From: a virus
Virus record (IMG/VR): IMGVR_UViG_3300030430_001440
Span: 1-61,293 of that record
Length of the DNA: 61,293 nt
Direction: 5' to 3' (one strand)
Position 1 is the stretch's first letter. Every line of letters starts with the position of its first letter. The notes beneath the pieces were generated by a model, which worked only from the letters and a program-made list of their open reading frames with translations, was not told the origin of the DNA and did not search any database. Position numbers and translations under genes: made by a program. Below are positions 12,517-22,065 of the stretch, piece by piece.

Positions 12517-14919
12517 ATGGCTATAGAAAAACAAGCGATACCCCAACCACTTCAACCTGAAGAAGAATTAGAACTAGAAGTACTTCCTGAAGAAAATTTA
12601 GAAGAAACCGAACTTACAATTAACCCAGACGGTAGTGTTAGTCTAGGTGCAGTCGAAGAAAACCTAAATGTTGGTAAATTTGGAGAAAATTTAGCTGAAG
12701 TTATAGACGATAACGAATTAAATACCATAGCACAAGAATTAATACATAGTTACGAAGAAGATTTAGATTCTCGTAACGATTGGTTTAGAACTTATAGTGA
12801 GGGTTTAGATTTATTAGGTATTAACAGCGACAATAGATCAGAACCATTTATTGGTGCATCAGGAGTACACCATCCGATACTTGCAGAAGCAGTAACCCAG
12901 TTCCAAGCACAAGCATACAAAGAAATGTTGCCTGCAGGCGGACCTGTCGATACAGAAGTTTTAGGTGTAACAGATAATGCTAAGTTAGAAAAAGCGAATA
13001 GAGTAAAAAACTTTATGAACTATCAAATAACTTACAAAATGGAAGAATATGACCCAGAAATGGATCAATTACTTTTTTATCTTCCATTATCAGGTTCAGC
13101 ATTTAAAAAAGTTTATTACGACCCTGCCGTAGGACGTGCAGTAGCAAGATTTGTAAAATCTGAAGATTTAGTAGTCCCTTATTACGCTGTAGACCTTCTT
13201 ACATCCCCTAGAATTACACACGTAATACATATGTCGCCGAATGACCTGAAAAAGTTACAAATATCAGGTTTATATAAAGATATGGATATGATGGACCCTG
13301 AAGGTGGTTACGATAATACTGATGTTGATTCAAAAATAGATGAATTACAAGGATTATCAAGAACAGCGAACGACGAAGAATATACTTTACTAGAAATGCA
13401 CGTAAATTTAGATTTAGAAGGCTATGAAGATGTAAATGATGCTGGAGAAGAAACAGGACTAGCATTACCGTATATCGTAACGATTTGTAAAGATAACAGC
13501 AAAATTTTAGCTATAAGACCAAACTACAGTGAAACTGATCCTATGCGTAAAAAGATAGAATATTTTACACATTATAAATTTCTTCCAGGATTAGGTTTTT
13601 ATGGTTTTGGTTTAATACATATGATGGGTGGTTTAACTAAATCTGTAACAGCTATACTTAGACAACTTATTGACGCAGGCACACTAAGTAATTTACCCGC
13701 AGGATTTAAATCAAGAGGTTTAAATATACAAAGACACGATGATCCCCTACAGCCTGGAGAATGGAGAGATGTTGACGCTCCTGGAGGAAGATTACAAGAT
13801 GCATTTTTACCATTACCATATAAAGAACCAAGTGGAACATTAAACGCTTTGTTAGGTGGTTTAGTTGATGCAGGAAAAAGGTTTGCTTCTACTGTAGAAA
13901 ATCCAACAGGAGACGGTAATAGTGAAGCACCCGTAGGTACAACAGTAGCTCTTATGGAAAAAGGACAAAGAATTATGTCTGCTATCCATAAAAGACTGCA
14001 TTACGCACAACGTAATGAATTTAAAATACTTAAAAGGGTTTTTGGTGAATTTTTACCACCCGAGTACCCTTATCAAGTTCAAGGTAATAATGAAAATGTT
14101 TTTAAAGAAGATTTTGATAATAGCGTAGATGTAATTCCTGTTAGCGACCCTAACATATTCAGTATGACACAAAGAATTACTTTAGCACAAACACAACTAC
14201 AAATGGCACAAGCGGCTCCTGATATACATAATTTAAAAGAAGCTTATCGTAAAATGTATATTGCACTTAACGTTAAAGATATAGACGCTATATTACCGCC
14301 CGATGAGGAAATACCACCACGTGATCCTATATCCGAACAACAGTCTGCGATGAAAGGTGAACCTATAAAAGCGTATGATTTTCAAAATCAAGAAGCATAT
14401 ATTGCAGCACATAGTGCATTTTTACAAAATCCTATGATTCAACAAAACCCTGTAGCAACACAAACCATAGGAGCTAATATACAAGAAAGACAAGCAATAC
14501 TTTATAAACAACAAATAGAACAAGCTATGGGTCAACCGTTACCGTCAATGGATGGACCTATGCCACCAGAAGTTATGAATCAAATAGCGATGATGGCAGC
14601 CCAAGCAACACAACAAGTTACAGGTCAAGCACAAGCTATGGCACAGGCACAAGCTATAGCACAACAAAACCCACAAATGGAGATGTTCCAACAACAATTA
14701 CAATTAGAAAAAGAACAATTAGCACAAAAAGAACAAGAAGATTTACGTGATAAAGAAATAGACATGCAACGTATAAATGCTCAAAGAGAAGCAACACAAA
14801 TAAAAGCTGCTGTAGACTTACAAGAATTAGAGGCTAAGACTAAATCTGACGCCGATAAGAACTTTACCGAACTTGTCAAAACAGTTCGAGAGAGTAATAA
14901 TAATCCAAACGGAGAATAA
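12517..14919 (+). CDS. Portal protein, P22-like, 800 aa
   Basis: The length, the position after terL, an N-terminal acidic segment, a central MSPNDLKKLQISG and GLGFYGFGLIHMMGGLTKSV region, and the long helix VALMEKGQRIMSAIHKRLHY all fit podoviral P22-type portal proteins. The portal forms the dodecameric DNA channel at one capsid vertex and docks the terminase. The C-terminal about 150 residues are rich in Gln, Met and Ala (QAQAMAQAQAIAQQ) with coiled-coil character, like the barrel extension of large portals. The TATACT-like box upstream suggests its own transcript. Confidence 0.9.
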   Translation: MAIEKQAIPQPLQPEEELELEVLPEENLEETELTINPDGSVSLGAVEENLNVGKFGENLAEVIDDNELNTIAQELIHSYEEDLDSRNDWFRTYSEGLDLLGINSDNRSEPFIGASGVHHPILAEAVTQFQAQAYKEMLPAGGPVDTEVLGVTDNAKLEKANRVKNFMNYQITYKMEEYDPEMDQLLFYLPLSGSAFKKVYYDPAVGRAVARFVKSEDLVVPYYAVDLLTSPRITHVIHMSPNDLKKLQISGLYKDMDMMDPEGGYDNTDVDSKIDELQGLSRTANDEEYTLLEMHVNLDLEGYEDVNDAGEETGLALPYIVTICKDNSKILAIRPNYSETDPMRKKIEYFTHYKFLPGLGFYGFGLIHMMGGLTKSVTAILRQLIDAGTLSNLPAGFKSRGLNIQRHDDPLQPGEWRDVDAPGGRLQDAFLPLPYKEPSGTLNALLGGLVDAGKRFASTVENPTGDGNSEAPVGTTVALMEKGQRIMSAIHKRLHYAQRNEFKILKRVFGEFLPPEYPYQVQGNNENVFKEDFDNSVDVIPVSDPNIFSMTQRITLAQTQLQMAQAAPDIHNLKEAYRKMYIALNVKDIDAILPPDEEIPPRDPISEQQSAMKGEPIKAYDFQNQEAYIAAHSAFLQNPMIQQNPVATQTIGANIQERQAILYKQQIEQAMGQPLPSMDGPMPPEVMNQIAMMAAQATQQVTGQAQAMAQAQAIAQQNPQMEMFQQQLQLEKEQLAQKEQEDLRDKEIDMQRINAQREATQIKAAVDLQELEAKTKSDADKNFTELVKTVRESNNNPNGE

Positions 14920-14921
14920 TT

Positions 14922-15137
14922 ATGCATAGAAATAAAGACTATCCAAATCCTAAAGCACAAGGAGCAAAACAAAAAATGTCTGTTCCTTCTGCGTTTGAGG
15001 ATACATCAAAGTCTCAAGACGTTAAAGCTGGCGAACTTATAACAGATAATGACGGCAAAGTTGTTGGTCAAGAATCTAAAGTAAAAGCTGCTTACGGACA
15101 GACAAAAGGCTTACTTTGGTACAACTATATTAAATAG
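14922..15137 (+). CDS. Small hypothetical protein, 71 aa
   Basis: A basic, Lys- and Gln-rich protein (MHRNKDYPNPKAQGAKQKM) ending in GQTKGLLWYNYIK. It sits 2 bases after the portal gene, GGAGAA precedes the start, and its TAG overlaps the next GTG. It is probably a minor head component; no family is recognised. Confidence 0.75.
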   Translation: MHRNKDYPNPKAQGAKQKMSVPSAFEDTSKSQDVKAGELITDNDGKVVGQESKVKAAYGQTKGLLWYNYIK

Positions 15138-15334
15138 TGGATCATATAAGACTATTGGAGCATTTGCTCCAAAAATATCGTGCGAGAATAGACTCTCTCA
15201 CGCAAACGCTTGCAGCAGGTGGTATTGAAAACTTTGAACAATACCAACGGATTGTAGGTGAAATAAACGGTTTGAGTTTTGCAATAGCAGAACTACAAAC
15301 TATTCATTCTAATATGGAGGATGCAGATGAGTAA
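15137..15334 (+). CDS. Small coiled-coil protein, 65 aa
   Basis: A helical protein starting at GTG (reads MDHIRLLEHLLQKYRARIDS). It has two heptad-like stretches and an acidic end. The start overlaps the previous stop by one base. It overlaps the GroES-like gene by a few bases. No family is recognised. Confidence 0.7.
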   Translation: MDHIRLLEHLLQKYRARIDSLTQTLAAGGIENFEQYQRIVGEINGLSFAIAELQTIHSNMEDADE

Positions 15335-15770
15335 CAAAAATGTTATTCCAAACACAGTAGATAATTTTGGCAGTAAAGGTAAGGTCAGGGATTTAGAGCC
15401 TGATGAAAACACGATAACGCCAGAAAACTACGAATCTCATGCAGATAAGTTACCACGTCCTACGGGGTATCGTATCTTAATTTTACCATTCACACTGCCT
15501 AGTACAACTAAAGGTGGAATACAACTTGCTAGACAAACTATTGATAAAGAAAGGCTGTCAACAGTTGTAGGACACGTTGTTGCATTAGGTCCAGACGCAT
15601 ACGGAGATACAATTAAATTTCCAGAAGGTCCATGGTGTAAGAAAGGTGATTGGGTCATATTTGGCAGATATGCTGGTGCACGTTTTCAAATAGAAGGTGG
15701 CGATATGCGACTTTTAAACGATGACGAAATACTAGCCGTTGTTGATGATCCAGAAGCAATAATATCATAA
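15327..15770 (+). CDS. GroES-like co-chaperonin, 147 aa
   Basis: From about residue 40 the sequence follows GroES: RPTGYRILILPFTLPSTTKG (strand and roof region), GIQLARQTIDKERLSTVVGH (position of the mobile loop), VVALGPDAYGD, then CKKGDWVIFGRYAGARFQIE and DDEILAVV at the end. A roughly 40-residue N-terminal extension is extra. The likely role is helping GroEL fold the phage capsid protein, as phage T4 gp31 does. I start at 15327 because GGAGG is 6 bases upstream; the ATG at 15321 abuts it. It is the gene before the scaffold. Confidence 0.85.
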   Translation: MSNKNVIPNTVDNFGSKGKVRDLEPDENTITPENYESHADKLPRPTGYRILILPFTLPSTTKGGIQLARQTIDKERLSTVVGHVVALGPDAYGDTIKFPEGPWCKKGDWVIFGRYAGARFQIEGGDMRLLNDDEILAVVDDPEAIIS

Positions 15771-15785
15771 TTAACAGGAGAAATT

Positions 15786-16655
15786 ATGCAAAATAATGAA
15801 GCAGAAAATATAGAACTGGTTTTACCAGAAGAAGAACAAGAAACAACAACAGAAGTTGTTGAAGAAGTTGTTGAAGAAAACGTTCAAACAAAAGATGAAC
15901 TAGATGAAGTAAGTGATAACGTCAAAAAACGTATAGACAAACTTACTTATAAAATGCGTGAAGCTGAACGTCAAAGAGACGAAGCGTTAAACTATGCAAA
16001 ATCAATTAACCACACTAATACAGAATTACAAGAAAAATTAAAAAATTCTGACTCTTCTCTTTTCAAAGAGTACGATAGTAGGGTACAATCAGACATTGAA
16101 AGGGCTAAAATTCATTTGAAAGAAGCCCAAGATGCTGGAGATGCAGAAAACATAGCAAATGCTACTGAAGCATTATCTCGTGCAAGTGCTGAAGCAGAAA
16201 ATTTAAAAAGGCTGCAAGCACAACAAGCGATTAGAGATAAAAAAGCAGAGCAATCTGTGCAATCACATCAAGAACAAGTACAGCTACAGGCAGATACGCC
16301 ACCTGCTCCTGATCCAAAAGCAGAAGCATGGGCTAAGAACAATACTTGGTTTGGTGAGGATACTGTGATGACTTTTGCAGCTTTCGGTATACATAGACAA
16401 TTAGTTGAAGAACAAGGATATGACCCAACCTCAGATGAATATTATAAGGAAGTAGATAAACAGATGAGAAAAAACTTCCCAACAAAGTTTTCGCAAGAGC
16501 AACAAGCCCCCGTGCAACAAGTTGCTGCCTCGACTCCTGGAGTCGCAGGTAAGAAAGGTGCACGCAAAGTAAAACTGACACCTAGTCAAGTAGCTATTGC
16601 TAAAAGACTCGGCGTTCCATTAACAGAATATGCAAAGCATATTGAAGGAGTATAA
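15786..16655 (+). CDS. Capsid scaffolding protein, 289 aa
   Basis: An acidic N-terminus rich in Glu and Val, long coiled coils (DNVKKRIDKLTYKMREAERQ onward to about 170) and a basic C-terminal end (KKGARKVKLTPSQ) are typical of podoviral scaffolds, whose basic tail binds the coat protein. Position between portal and major capsid genes supports this. AACAGGAG precedes the ATG. Confidence 0.8.
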   Translation: MQNNEAENIELVLPEEEQETTTEVVEEVVEENVQTKDELDEVSDNVKKRIDKLTYKMREAERQRDEALNYAKSINHTNTELQEKLKNSDSSLFKEYDSRVQSDIERAKIHLKEAQDAGDAENIANATEALSRASAEAENLKRLQAQQAIRDKKAEQSVQSHQEQVQLQADTPPAPDPKAEAWAKNNTWFGEDTVMTFAAFGIHRQLVEEQGYDPTSDEYYKEVDKQMRKNFPTKFSQEQQAPVQQVAASTPGVAGKKGARKVKLTPSQVAIAKRLGVPLTEYAKHIEGV

Positions 16656-16656
16656 A

Positions 16657-17157
16657 ATGACAGATGATATTATAAAAACTGAAGTCGTCACAGACAGAAA
16701 CTCTAGGTCTGCAGAGACACGAGACTCTCAAACTCGCAGTAAACCTTGGACACCCCCATCTATGTTAGATGCACCCGAAGCACCTCCTGGATATCAATTC
16801 AGGTGGATACGTGAATCAACTAGAGGCAACGATGATAAATCTAATATGTCTAAACGTATTAGAGAAGGATATGAGCCTGTAAGAGCAGAAGATTATCCTG
16901 ATTTCGAAGCACCTAGTATTGACCACGGAAGAAACAAAGGGGTTATTGGTGTTGGAGGACTAATACTTGCAAAAGTTCCTGTAGAAACCGCAAAATCAAG
17001 AAATGATTATTTTACGCAGCAGGCGAAGTCTGCAATCGACGGTGTTGACCAGAATCTTATGCGAGAAAGTGACCCTAGAATGCCTTTGAAACCAAGTGAT
17101 ATTCAAAGAAGTACTAAGGTCGAATTTGGTAGTAGGAATAATTCTGACAAGGGTTAG
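16657..17157 (+). CDS. Conserved head-region protein, 166 aa
   Basis: A Pro-, Arg- and Asp-rich protein (SMLDAPEAPPGYQFRWIRES, later GVIGVGGLILAKVPVETAKS). This type recurs beside capsid genes of marine podoviruses; function unknown. I start at MTDDIIK (16657) because AAGGAG sits about 6 bases upstream, directly after the scaffold stop. It may be a minor capsid component. Confidence 0.75.
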   Translation: MTDDIIKTEVVTDRNSRSAETRDSQTRSKPWTPPSMLDAPEAPPGYQFRWIRESTRGNDDKSNMSKRIREGYEPVRAEDYPDFEAPSIDHGRNKGVIGVGGLILAKVPVETAKSRNDYFTQQAKSAIDGVDQNLMRESDPRMPLKPSDIQRSTKVEFGSRNNSDKG

Positions 17158-17208
17158 GATAATTTCGACGATTAATATTAACTATAATAAAACTTAGGAG
17201 AAATCAAC

Positions 17209-17748
17209 ATGGCAAATACAAACGCCCCTGATGGTTTTACCCCTGCGTATCATATTTATGGTGGTGTTATTCGTCCTGCAAAGATGAGAATCGCAAGTGG
17301 TTATGGCACTTCCATATTTAGTGGAGATGTTGTTACTCTTTCAAGCGGTTATGTACAACAAGCAGGAGCGACTGATACACCTGTAGGTGTGTTTTACGGG
17401 GTATTTTTCACAGCGTCTGATGGTGAACCTACGTTTTCTAAAGTGTGGACAGGAAGTACCGCAACACTAGGTAGTGCTGACGCCGAAGCTTTAGTATACA
17501 ATGACCCTGGAATTGTATACGAAGCACAATTTACAGCTGGAACTCCAGCAGTAAGTTTTATCGGTAACAAATACACTCTTTCTACAACTGCTGGTAGTAC
17601 AGTTACTGGTAGGTCTAAAGAGGGTGTTACAGCAACTACATCAAGTGGTGTGGCATTATGTGTAGGCTTTGCGTCAAACCCAAGCAATTCGATTGGTGCT
17701 AACGCAAGAGCTCTATTCACGTTCCCAACAAACACTTTTGCAGTCTAA
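17209..17748 (+). CDS. Beta-rich virion protein, 179 aa
   Basis: Small, Gly/Thr/Ser-rich and cysteine-poor, beginning MANTNAPDGFTPAYHIYGG; such sequences with a beta-barrel look are often head decoration or stabilisation proteins. It lies directly before the major capsid gene (14-base gap) with TTAGGAG upstream. Confidence 0.75.
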   Translation: MANTNAPDGFTPAYHIYGGVIRPAKMRIASGYGTSIFSGDVVTLSSGYVQQAGATDTPVGVFYGVFFTASDGEPTFSKVWTGSTATLGSADAEALVYNDPGIVYEAQFTAGTPAVSFIGNKYTLSTTAGSTVTGRSKEGVTATTSSGVALCVGFASNPSNSIGANARALFTFPTNTFAV

Positions 17749-17762
17749 TATAGGAGAATAAC

Positions 17763-18671
17763 ATGGCAATTAACAGAGCACAACTAGTCAAAGAGCTAGT
17801 TCCTGGCTTGCACGCTCTCTTTGGATTAGAATACGACAGTTATGAAAACCAACATGAAGAAATCTTCGACACAGAAAGTTCAGAAAGAGCTTTTGAAGAA
17901 GAAGTTATGCTTTCAGGTTTTGGCGAGGCACCGACTAAAGGTGAGGGAGCTGCTGTTGTTTATGATACTGCACAGGAATCGTTTACATCTAGGTACTCAC
18001 ATGAGACTATAGCCTTAGCTTTTGCATTGACAGAAGAAGCGATAGAGGATAATCTTTACGATACTCTTTCTTCAAGATATACAAGAGCACTAGCAAGGTC
18101 GATGAATACTACAAAGCAAGTTAAAGCAGCTAATGTTTTAAACAACGCTTTTAATTCATCTTTTGTTGGAGGCGATGGTAAAGAGTTGTGTGCAACTGAT
18201 CACCCAACTGTAGGTAACATTGATTTAAGAAATGAATTATCTACAGCTGCGGATTTAAACGAAACTTCTTTAGAACAAGCATTAATTGATATTGCTGACT
18301 TTAAAGATGAAAGAGGTTTAAAAATCAATGCACAAGCAACTAAACTTATAATTCCACCAGCACTACAATTTGTTGCTGATAGACTTATGGAGTCTCCTGG
18401 ACGTGTTTCAACATCAGATAACGATATCAACGCAATCAGAAATATGGGTATGGTCCCACAAGGTTACGTTGTTAACAACTATTTGACTGACACAGACGCA
18501 TTCTTCCTAAAAACAGATGTCCCTAATGGCTTAAAACATTTTGTAAGAACACCAGTACAAACAAGTATGGAAGGTGATTTCGAAACAGGTAATGTTAGAT
18601 ATAAAGCTAGAGAAAGATATAGTTTTGGGTTTAGTGATTGGAGAGGTATTTTCGGCTCTCCTGGAGCGTAA
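17763..18671 (+). CDS. Major capsid protein, 302 aa
   Basis: The length, position and helix-rich centre (ALTEEAIEDNLYDTLSSRYT, ALARSMNTTKQVKAANVLNN) fit an HK97-fold coat protein; these motifs recall the Mu gpT-like major head family. The C-terminus has the strand KHFVRTPVQTSMEGDFETGN of the P-domain. TATAGGAG precedes the ATG and a strong terminator follows, so it ends a transcript, as usual for a highly expressed coat protein. Confidence 0.9.
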   Translation: MAINRAQLVKELVPGLHALFGLEYDSYENQHEEIFDTESSERAFEEEVMLSGFGEAPTKGEGAAVVYDTAQESFTSRYSHETIALAFALTEEAIEDNLYDTLSSRYTRALARSMNTTKQVKAANVLNNAFNSSFVGGDGKELCATDHPTVGNIDLRNELSTAADLNETSLEQALIDIADFKDERGLKINAQATKLIIPPALQFVADRLMESPGRVSTSDNDINAIRNMGMVPQGYVVNNYLTDTDAFFLKTDVPNGLKHFVRTPVQTSMEGDFETGNVRYKARERYSFGFSDWRGIFGSPGA

Positions 18672-18690
18672 ACAAGCTTATTTGTTTAAT

Positions 18691-18719
18691 AAGGGGGCTT
18701 CGGTCCCCTTTCTTTTTTG
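18691..18719 (+). terminator. Rho-independent terminator with UUCG tetraloop
   Basis: AAGGGG (18691-18696) pairs with CCCCTT around GC-UUCG-GU and is followed by a T-rich run. Confidence 0.93.
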
Positions 18720-18748
18720 TATTTAATAATATAAAATGTAGACAGAAC

Positions 18749-18812
18749 TAGGGATATATATTAATTATCTATCGACTGCCCTAGCAGACAAGCCAAGACG
18801 ATAGATTTATTA
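18749..18812 (+). promoter_or_regulatory. Folded leader of the 18825 gene
   Basis: CTAGGG (18749-18754) can pair with CCCTAG (18779-18784), while ATCTATCG (18768-18775) is complementary to CGATAGAT (18799-18806). The two stems are mutually interlaced, so they could be alternatives or a pseudoknot. AAGGAG for the next gene follows. Confidence 0.35.
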
Positions 18813-18824
18813 AGGAGACTTAAT

Positions 18825-19331
18825 ATGGCAAAAAGTACATTTTCAGGTCCCGTACAATCATTAGCGGGATTTATTTCAGCAGGTAATGCTAACGTAGTTA
18901 GCTTGACAGCAGATACTTCACTTACTGTTGCAGCACACGCAGGAAAAGTATTAACGTGTAATGATGCAGATGGTAAATTTACTTTACCTAGTATTGTAGC
19001 AACTGCTCCAGGAAGAGACGATGATCCTAATCAATTAAATAATTTAGGTGCTTCCTTCTTCTTTGTAGTAGAAACTGCAGCCACAGATATGGATATTTTA
19101 ACAGATGGAACTGATAAGTTCGTTGGTGGGCTTTACACTGGTAAAGATGACGCTACAGGTAAAACATTTATATCTGGTGCTAGTAACGATGTTATTACTT
19201 TAAATGGTTCTACTAAAGGTGGTCTTGCAGGTAGTATTATAAAAGTAACTGCCATAGCATCTGCAAAATACGCAGTAGAAGGAATAATTTTAGGCTCAGG
19301 TACTATAGTTACACCATTTGCTGACGCATAA
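18825..19331 (+). CDS. Beta-rich virion protein, 168 aa
   Basis: Ala/Gly/Thr-rich with regular strands (MAKSTFSGPVQSLAGFISAG). It resembles small head fibre or decoration proteins found after capsid genes. TTAAGGAG precedes the start. No named family is recognised. Confidence 0.75.
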   Translation: MAKSTFSGPVQSLAGFISAGNANVVSLTADTSLTVAAHAGKVLTCNDADGKFTLPSIVATAPGRDDDPNQLNNLGASFFFVVETAATDMDILTDGTDKFVGGLYTGKDDATGKTFISGASNDVITLNGSTKGGLAGSIIKVTAIASAKYAVEGIILGSGTIVTPFADA

Positions 19332-19343
19332 TAGGAGATCACT

Positions 19344-19670
19344 ATGAGTTCATCAGATGTAAAAGCGTCTAAGGCTTTGACTGCAACTGGTCAATTACAA
19401 GGTTTTATTGGTAGTGGTGCAGGCACTGCAACTAATTTAGGACCTATTAGAATCCAATCAATACAAGCACAATCTAGTGCAGCTGATGGTGAAATTAAAA
19501 TCTATGACGGCACTGGTGCTTCAGGCACTAAACTGTTAATACATTTTAAATTTGGTTCAGCAGCAAATGAAAGTTTCGACCACTATATACCTAATGACGG
19601 TGTAAAGTTTGGAACTGGTGCTTATGTTGTTTTAGCTAACTGTGATTTCTTTGTAGCCTATTACAACTAA
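19344..19670 (+). CDS. Small virion protein, 108 aa
   Basis: The sequence (SSSDVKASKALTATGQLQGF) has the Gly/Ser/Ala-rich beta pattern of minor structural proteins common in marine phages. TAGGAG precedes it. Its stop overlaps the start of the neck gene. Confidence 0.75.
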   Translation: MSSSDVKASKALTATGQLQGFIGSGAGTATNLGPIRIQSIQAQSSAADGEIKIYDGTGASGTKLLIHFKFGSAANESFDHYIPNDGVKFGTGAYVVLANCDFFVAYYN

Positions 19671-20341
19671 TGGCGACATCGGGCACAAGAGCTTTTTCAG
19701 TTAATGTTGCAAACGCAATCGAAGAGGCGTATGAGCTTGCAGGTTTAGAAGCTCGTACGTCTTATGATGCAATAACTGCAAGACGTTCATTAAATATTAT
19801 GTTTGCCGACTGGAATAACAGAGGCATACAAATGTGGGAAGTCGCTAAAGTAGAATTATCTTTAGTCGAAGGTACTAACGAATATAATTTAAATAGTTTC
19901 GATATAGATATTCTTGACGCATATATATCTAAAACTGTAAACGACGTAGTTACAGACCTTAGTGTCAGCAGAATAGACAGAAACGAATATGTTGGTATAC
20001 CAAATAAATCAACAAAAGCAAGACCTACCCAATATTGGTTAGAAAGAAAAACCACACCGATTTTACATCTTTATCCAACACCAGAGAACTCAACGGACAA
20101 ACTCATTTACTATGTTTGGAGAACTATAGAAGATATAGACGCTTCAGACCAAGACATAGACGTACCTAATAGGTTTTTACCTTGTCTAACATCAGGGTTA
20201 GCTTATTATTTATGTCTTAAGAAAAATACACAAAAACTGCCTATTTTAAAACAGCAGTATGAACAAGATTTATTAAACGCTATTAAGTACGACGAAGACA
20301 GGTCGCCACTTAAAATAGTACCAAAAAGGCAATATATTTAA
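19670..20341 (+). CDS. Head-tail connector, P22 gp4-like, 223 aa
   Basis: The opening VANAIEEAYELAGLEARTSYDA, the ARRSLNIMFADWNNRGIQMW helix and the later YWLERKTTPILHLYPTPENS match P22 gp4-type tail accessory factors. Gp4 forms a dodecamer under the portal and closes the head after packaging. The start overlaps the previous stop by one base, so it is translated as part of the neck operon (19344-22061). Confidence 0.85.
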   Translation: MATSGTRAFSVNVANAIEEAYELAGLEARTSYDAITARRSLNIMFADWNNRGIQMWEVAKVELSLVEGTNEYNLNSFDIDILDAYISKTVNDVVTDLSVSRIDRNEYVGIPNKSTKARPTQYWLERKTTPILHLYPTPENSTDKLIYYVWRTIEDIDASDQDIDVPNRFLPCLTSGLAYYLCLKKNTQKLPILKQQYEQDLLNAIKYDEDRSPLKIVPKRQYI

Positions 20342-20682
20342 TGGCTTACGCTTCTGGTAAATATGCTTACTTTATTTGCGATACTTGTGGTTTTAGATAC
20401 AAATATACGCAAGCTAGACAAGAGTGGAATAATTCAAAAGTATGTCGGGAGTGTTATGAGCCTAAACACCCACAATTAGACCCACCACCAATATCAGCAG
20501 ACGCAGAAGCTTTACATCAACCTAGACCAGAAGTCACTTTACCGCAATCACAACTAGGTTTAGTAAAAACAACTAATGCATCAGCAGGTGGTATGACTTT
20601 TCAAAGTGATCCAATCGGTAGTAAACTAGAAGGACTACAAACAAGCGGTAACGTTGGTAGCGTAACAGTGAGTATAACATAA
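20341..20682 (+). CDS. Virion-region protein with zinc motif, 113 aa
   Basis: Residues 12-40 contain CDTCGFRYKYTQARQEWNNS followed by CREC, a four-Cys zinc ribbon. The rest is Pro-rich and disordered, then beta-like. This type is common beside gp4 homologues in marine phages; role unknown. The ATG overlaps the previous stop by one base. Confidence 0.8.
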   Translation: MAYASGKYAYFICDTCGFRYKYTQARQEWNNSKVCRECYEPKHPQLDPPPISADAEALHQPRPEVTLPQSQLGLVKTTNASAGGMTFQSDPIGSKLEGLQTSGNVGSVTVSIT

Positions 20683-21347
20683 TGGCAGGATTTACCTATA
20701 GTACTTTGAAAACAGCTATTCAAGATTATTTAGATAGCTCTGAAACAACTTTTGTTAATAATTTAAACAATTTCATTACAACAACCGAAGAAAGGATACT
20801 TAAAAACGTACAACTTCCTGTATTTCGTAAAAATGTTACAGGAACATTAAGCCAAACAAACACATATTTAAGTACACCTGATGATTATTTATCATCATTT
20901 AGTTTAGCTGTAATAGACGGCAGTAATAATTATTCTTATCTTTTACTAAAACAAGTTTCATTTATAAGAGATTTCACACCACAAGCCGCAACAACAGGCA
21001 AACCCCTTTACTATGCACAGTTTGATGAAGATAGTTTTATCGTTGCACCTACACCAGATACAGATTATAGTGTAGAACTACATTATTACTACAGACCTGC
21101 TTCTTTAACTACTTTAGCAGATAGTGGTCAAAGTTGGTTATCTAAAAACGCACCTAACGCAATGCTTTATGGTTCTTTAGTAGAAGGAGCTTATTTTCTT
21201 AAACTTGATCCCCAAAGTATATCGCTTTATGAAAATAAATTTCAAGAAGCATTAAGTACATTAAAATTACTGGGTGAATTTAAGAATGTTAGAGATGAAG
21301 CTAGAAATGATCAAATAAAATTAAATCCTGGAGGAGCTAATGTTTAG
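20682..21347 (+). CDS. Tail adaptor or neck protein, 221 aa
   Basis: The features ERILKNVQLPVFRKNVTGTL, LSTPDDYLSSFSLAV and VELHYYYRPASL are shared with podoviral proteins annotated as adaptor or tail tube A-like. It sits in the neck operon, overlaps its neighbours by 1 and 8 bases, and would attach the tail hub to the gp4 ring. The family assignment is by pattern only. Confidence 0.75.
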   Translation: MAGFTYSTLKTAIQDYLDSSETTFVNNLNNFITTTEERILKNVQLPVFRKNVTGTLSQTNTYLSTPDDYLSSFSLAVIDGSNNYSYLLLKQVSFIRDFTPQAATTGKPLYYAQFDEDSFIVAPTPDTDYSVELHYYYRPASLTTLADSGQSWLSKNAPNAMLYGSLVEGAYFLKLDPQSISLYENKFQEALSTLKLLGEFKNVRDEARNDQIKLNPGGANV

Positions 21348-21630
21348 TGTTGAAGTAACACCTAAAATTGGAAATGTTAGTGTAAAAACTACACAAAACG
21401 AAGGTTTAAGTCCAGAATACTGGACTGAAAGAATAATGGAAAGACTTATTAGTATTAGTGATAATGCTGACCCAATGGTAAAAGCACAAGCTAATGCTTT
21501 TGCAAATAATATGGCACAAGTCGTTTTATTATATTTAAAACAAGCTATAGCTAGCGATAGAGCAACAGTAGCAGGTTTATTAGAAAAACAAGGTCATAAA
21601 GATATGGCTGAAATTATAAGGAGACTATAA
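21340..21630 (+). CDS. Small neck-region protein, 96 aa
   Basis: A helical protein (SPEYWTERIMERLISISDNA) with Ala-rich helices. This type often follows the adaptor gene in marine podoviruses; function unknown. CTGGAGG lies upstream, and the start overlaps the adaptor gene. Confidence 0.75.
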   Translation: MFSVEVTPKIGNVSVKTTQNEGLSPEYWTERIMERLISISDNADPMVKAQANAFANNMAQVVLLYLKQAIASDRATVAGLLEKQGHKDMAEIIRRL

Positions 21631-22061
21631 TGGCAATTTCACAAGCGATGTGTACATCTTTTAAAAAAGAATTATTAGAAGGCGTACATAATTTTAAAAA
21701 CTCAGGTGGCAGCACTTTTAATTTAGCACTTTACACAAGTTCAGCTAGTCTTGATGCTTCTACAACTGCGTACACCACTTCTAATGAAGTATCTGGTACA
21801 AACTATACTGCAAAAGGTGCCTCATTAACTAGGGTAGACCCATCTACATCAGGAACTACTGCATTAACAGATTTTGCAGATTTAACATTTAGTACGGCTA
21901 CTGTTACTGCTAGAGGTGCTTTAATATTTAATGATAGTGCTTCAGGTGATCCTGCTGTATGTGTATTAGATTTTGGTGGAGATAAAACCTCAACAGCAGG
22001 TGATTTTACAATTCAATTTCCAACAGCAGACGCATCAAACGCTATTATAAGAATAGCTTAA
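21630..22061 (+). CDS. Beta-rich virion protein, 143 aa
   Basis: The pattern TSFKKELLEGVHNFKNSGGS followed by FNLALYTSSASLDASTTAY and a C-terminal DFTIQFPTADASNAIIRIA is frequent among tail-region proteins of environmental phages. Function unknown, probably structural. AAGGAG precedes the start. Confidence 0.8.
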   Translation: MAISQAMCTSFKKELLEGVHNFKNSGGSTFNLALYTSSASLDASTTAYTTSNEVSGTNYTAKGASLTRVDPSTSGTTALTDFADLTFSTATVTARGALIFNDSASGDPAVCVLDFGGDKTSTAGDFTIQFPTADASNAIIRIA

Positions 22062-22065
22062 ATAA

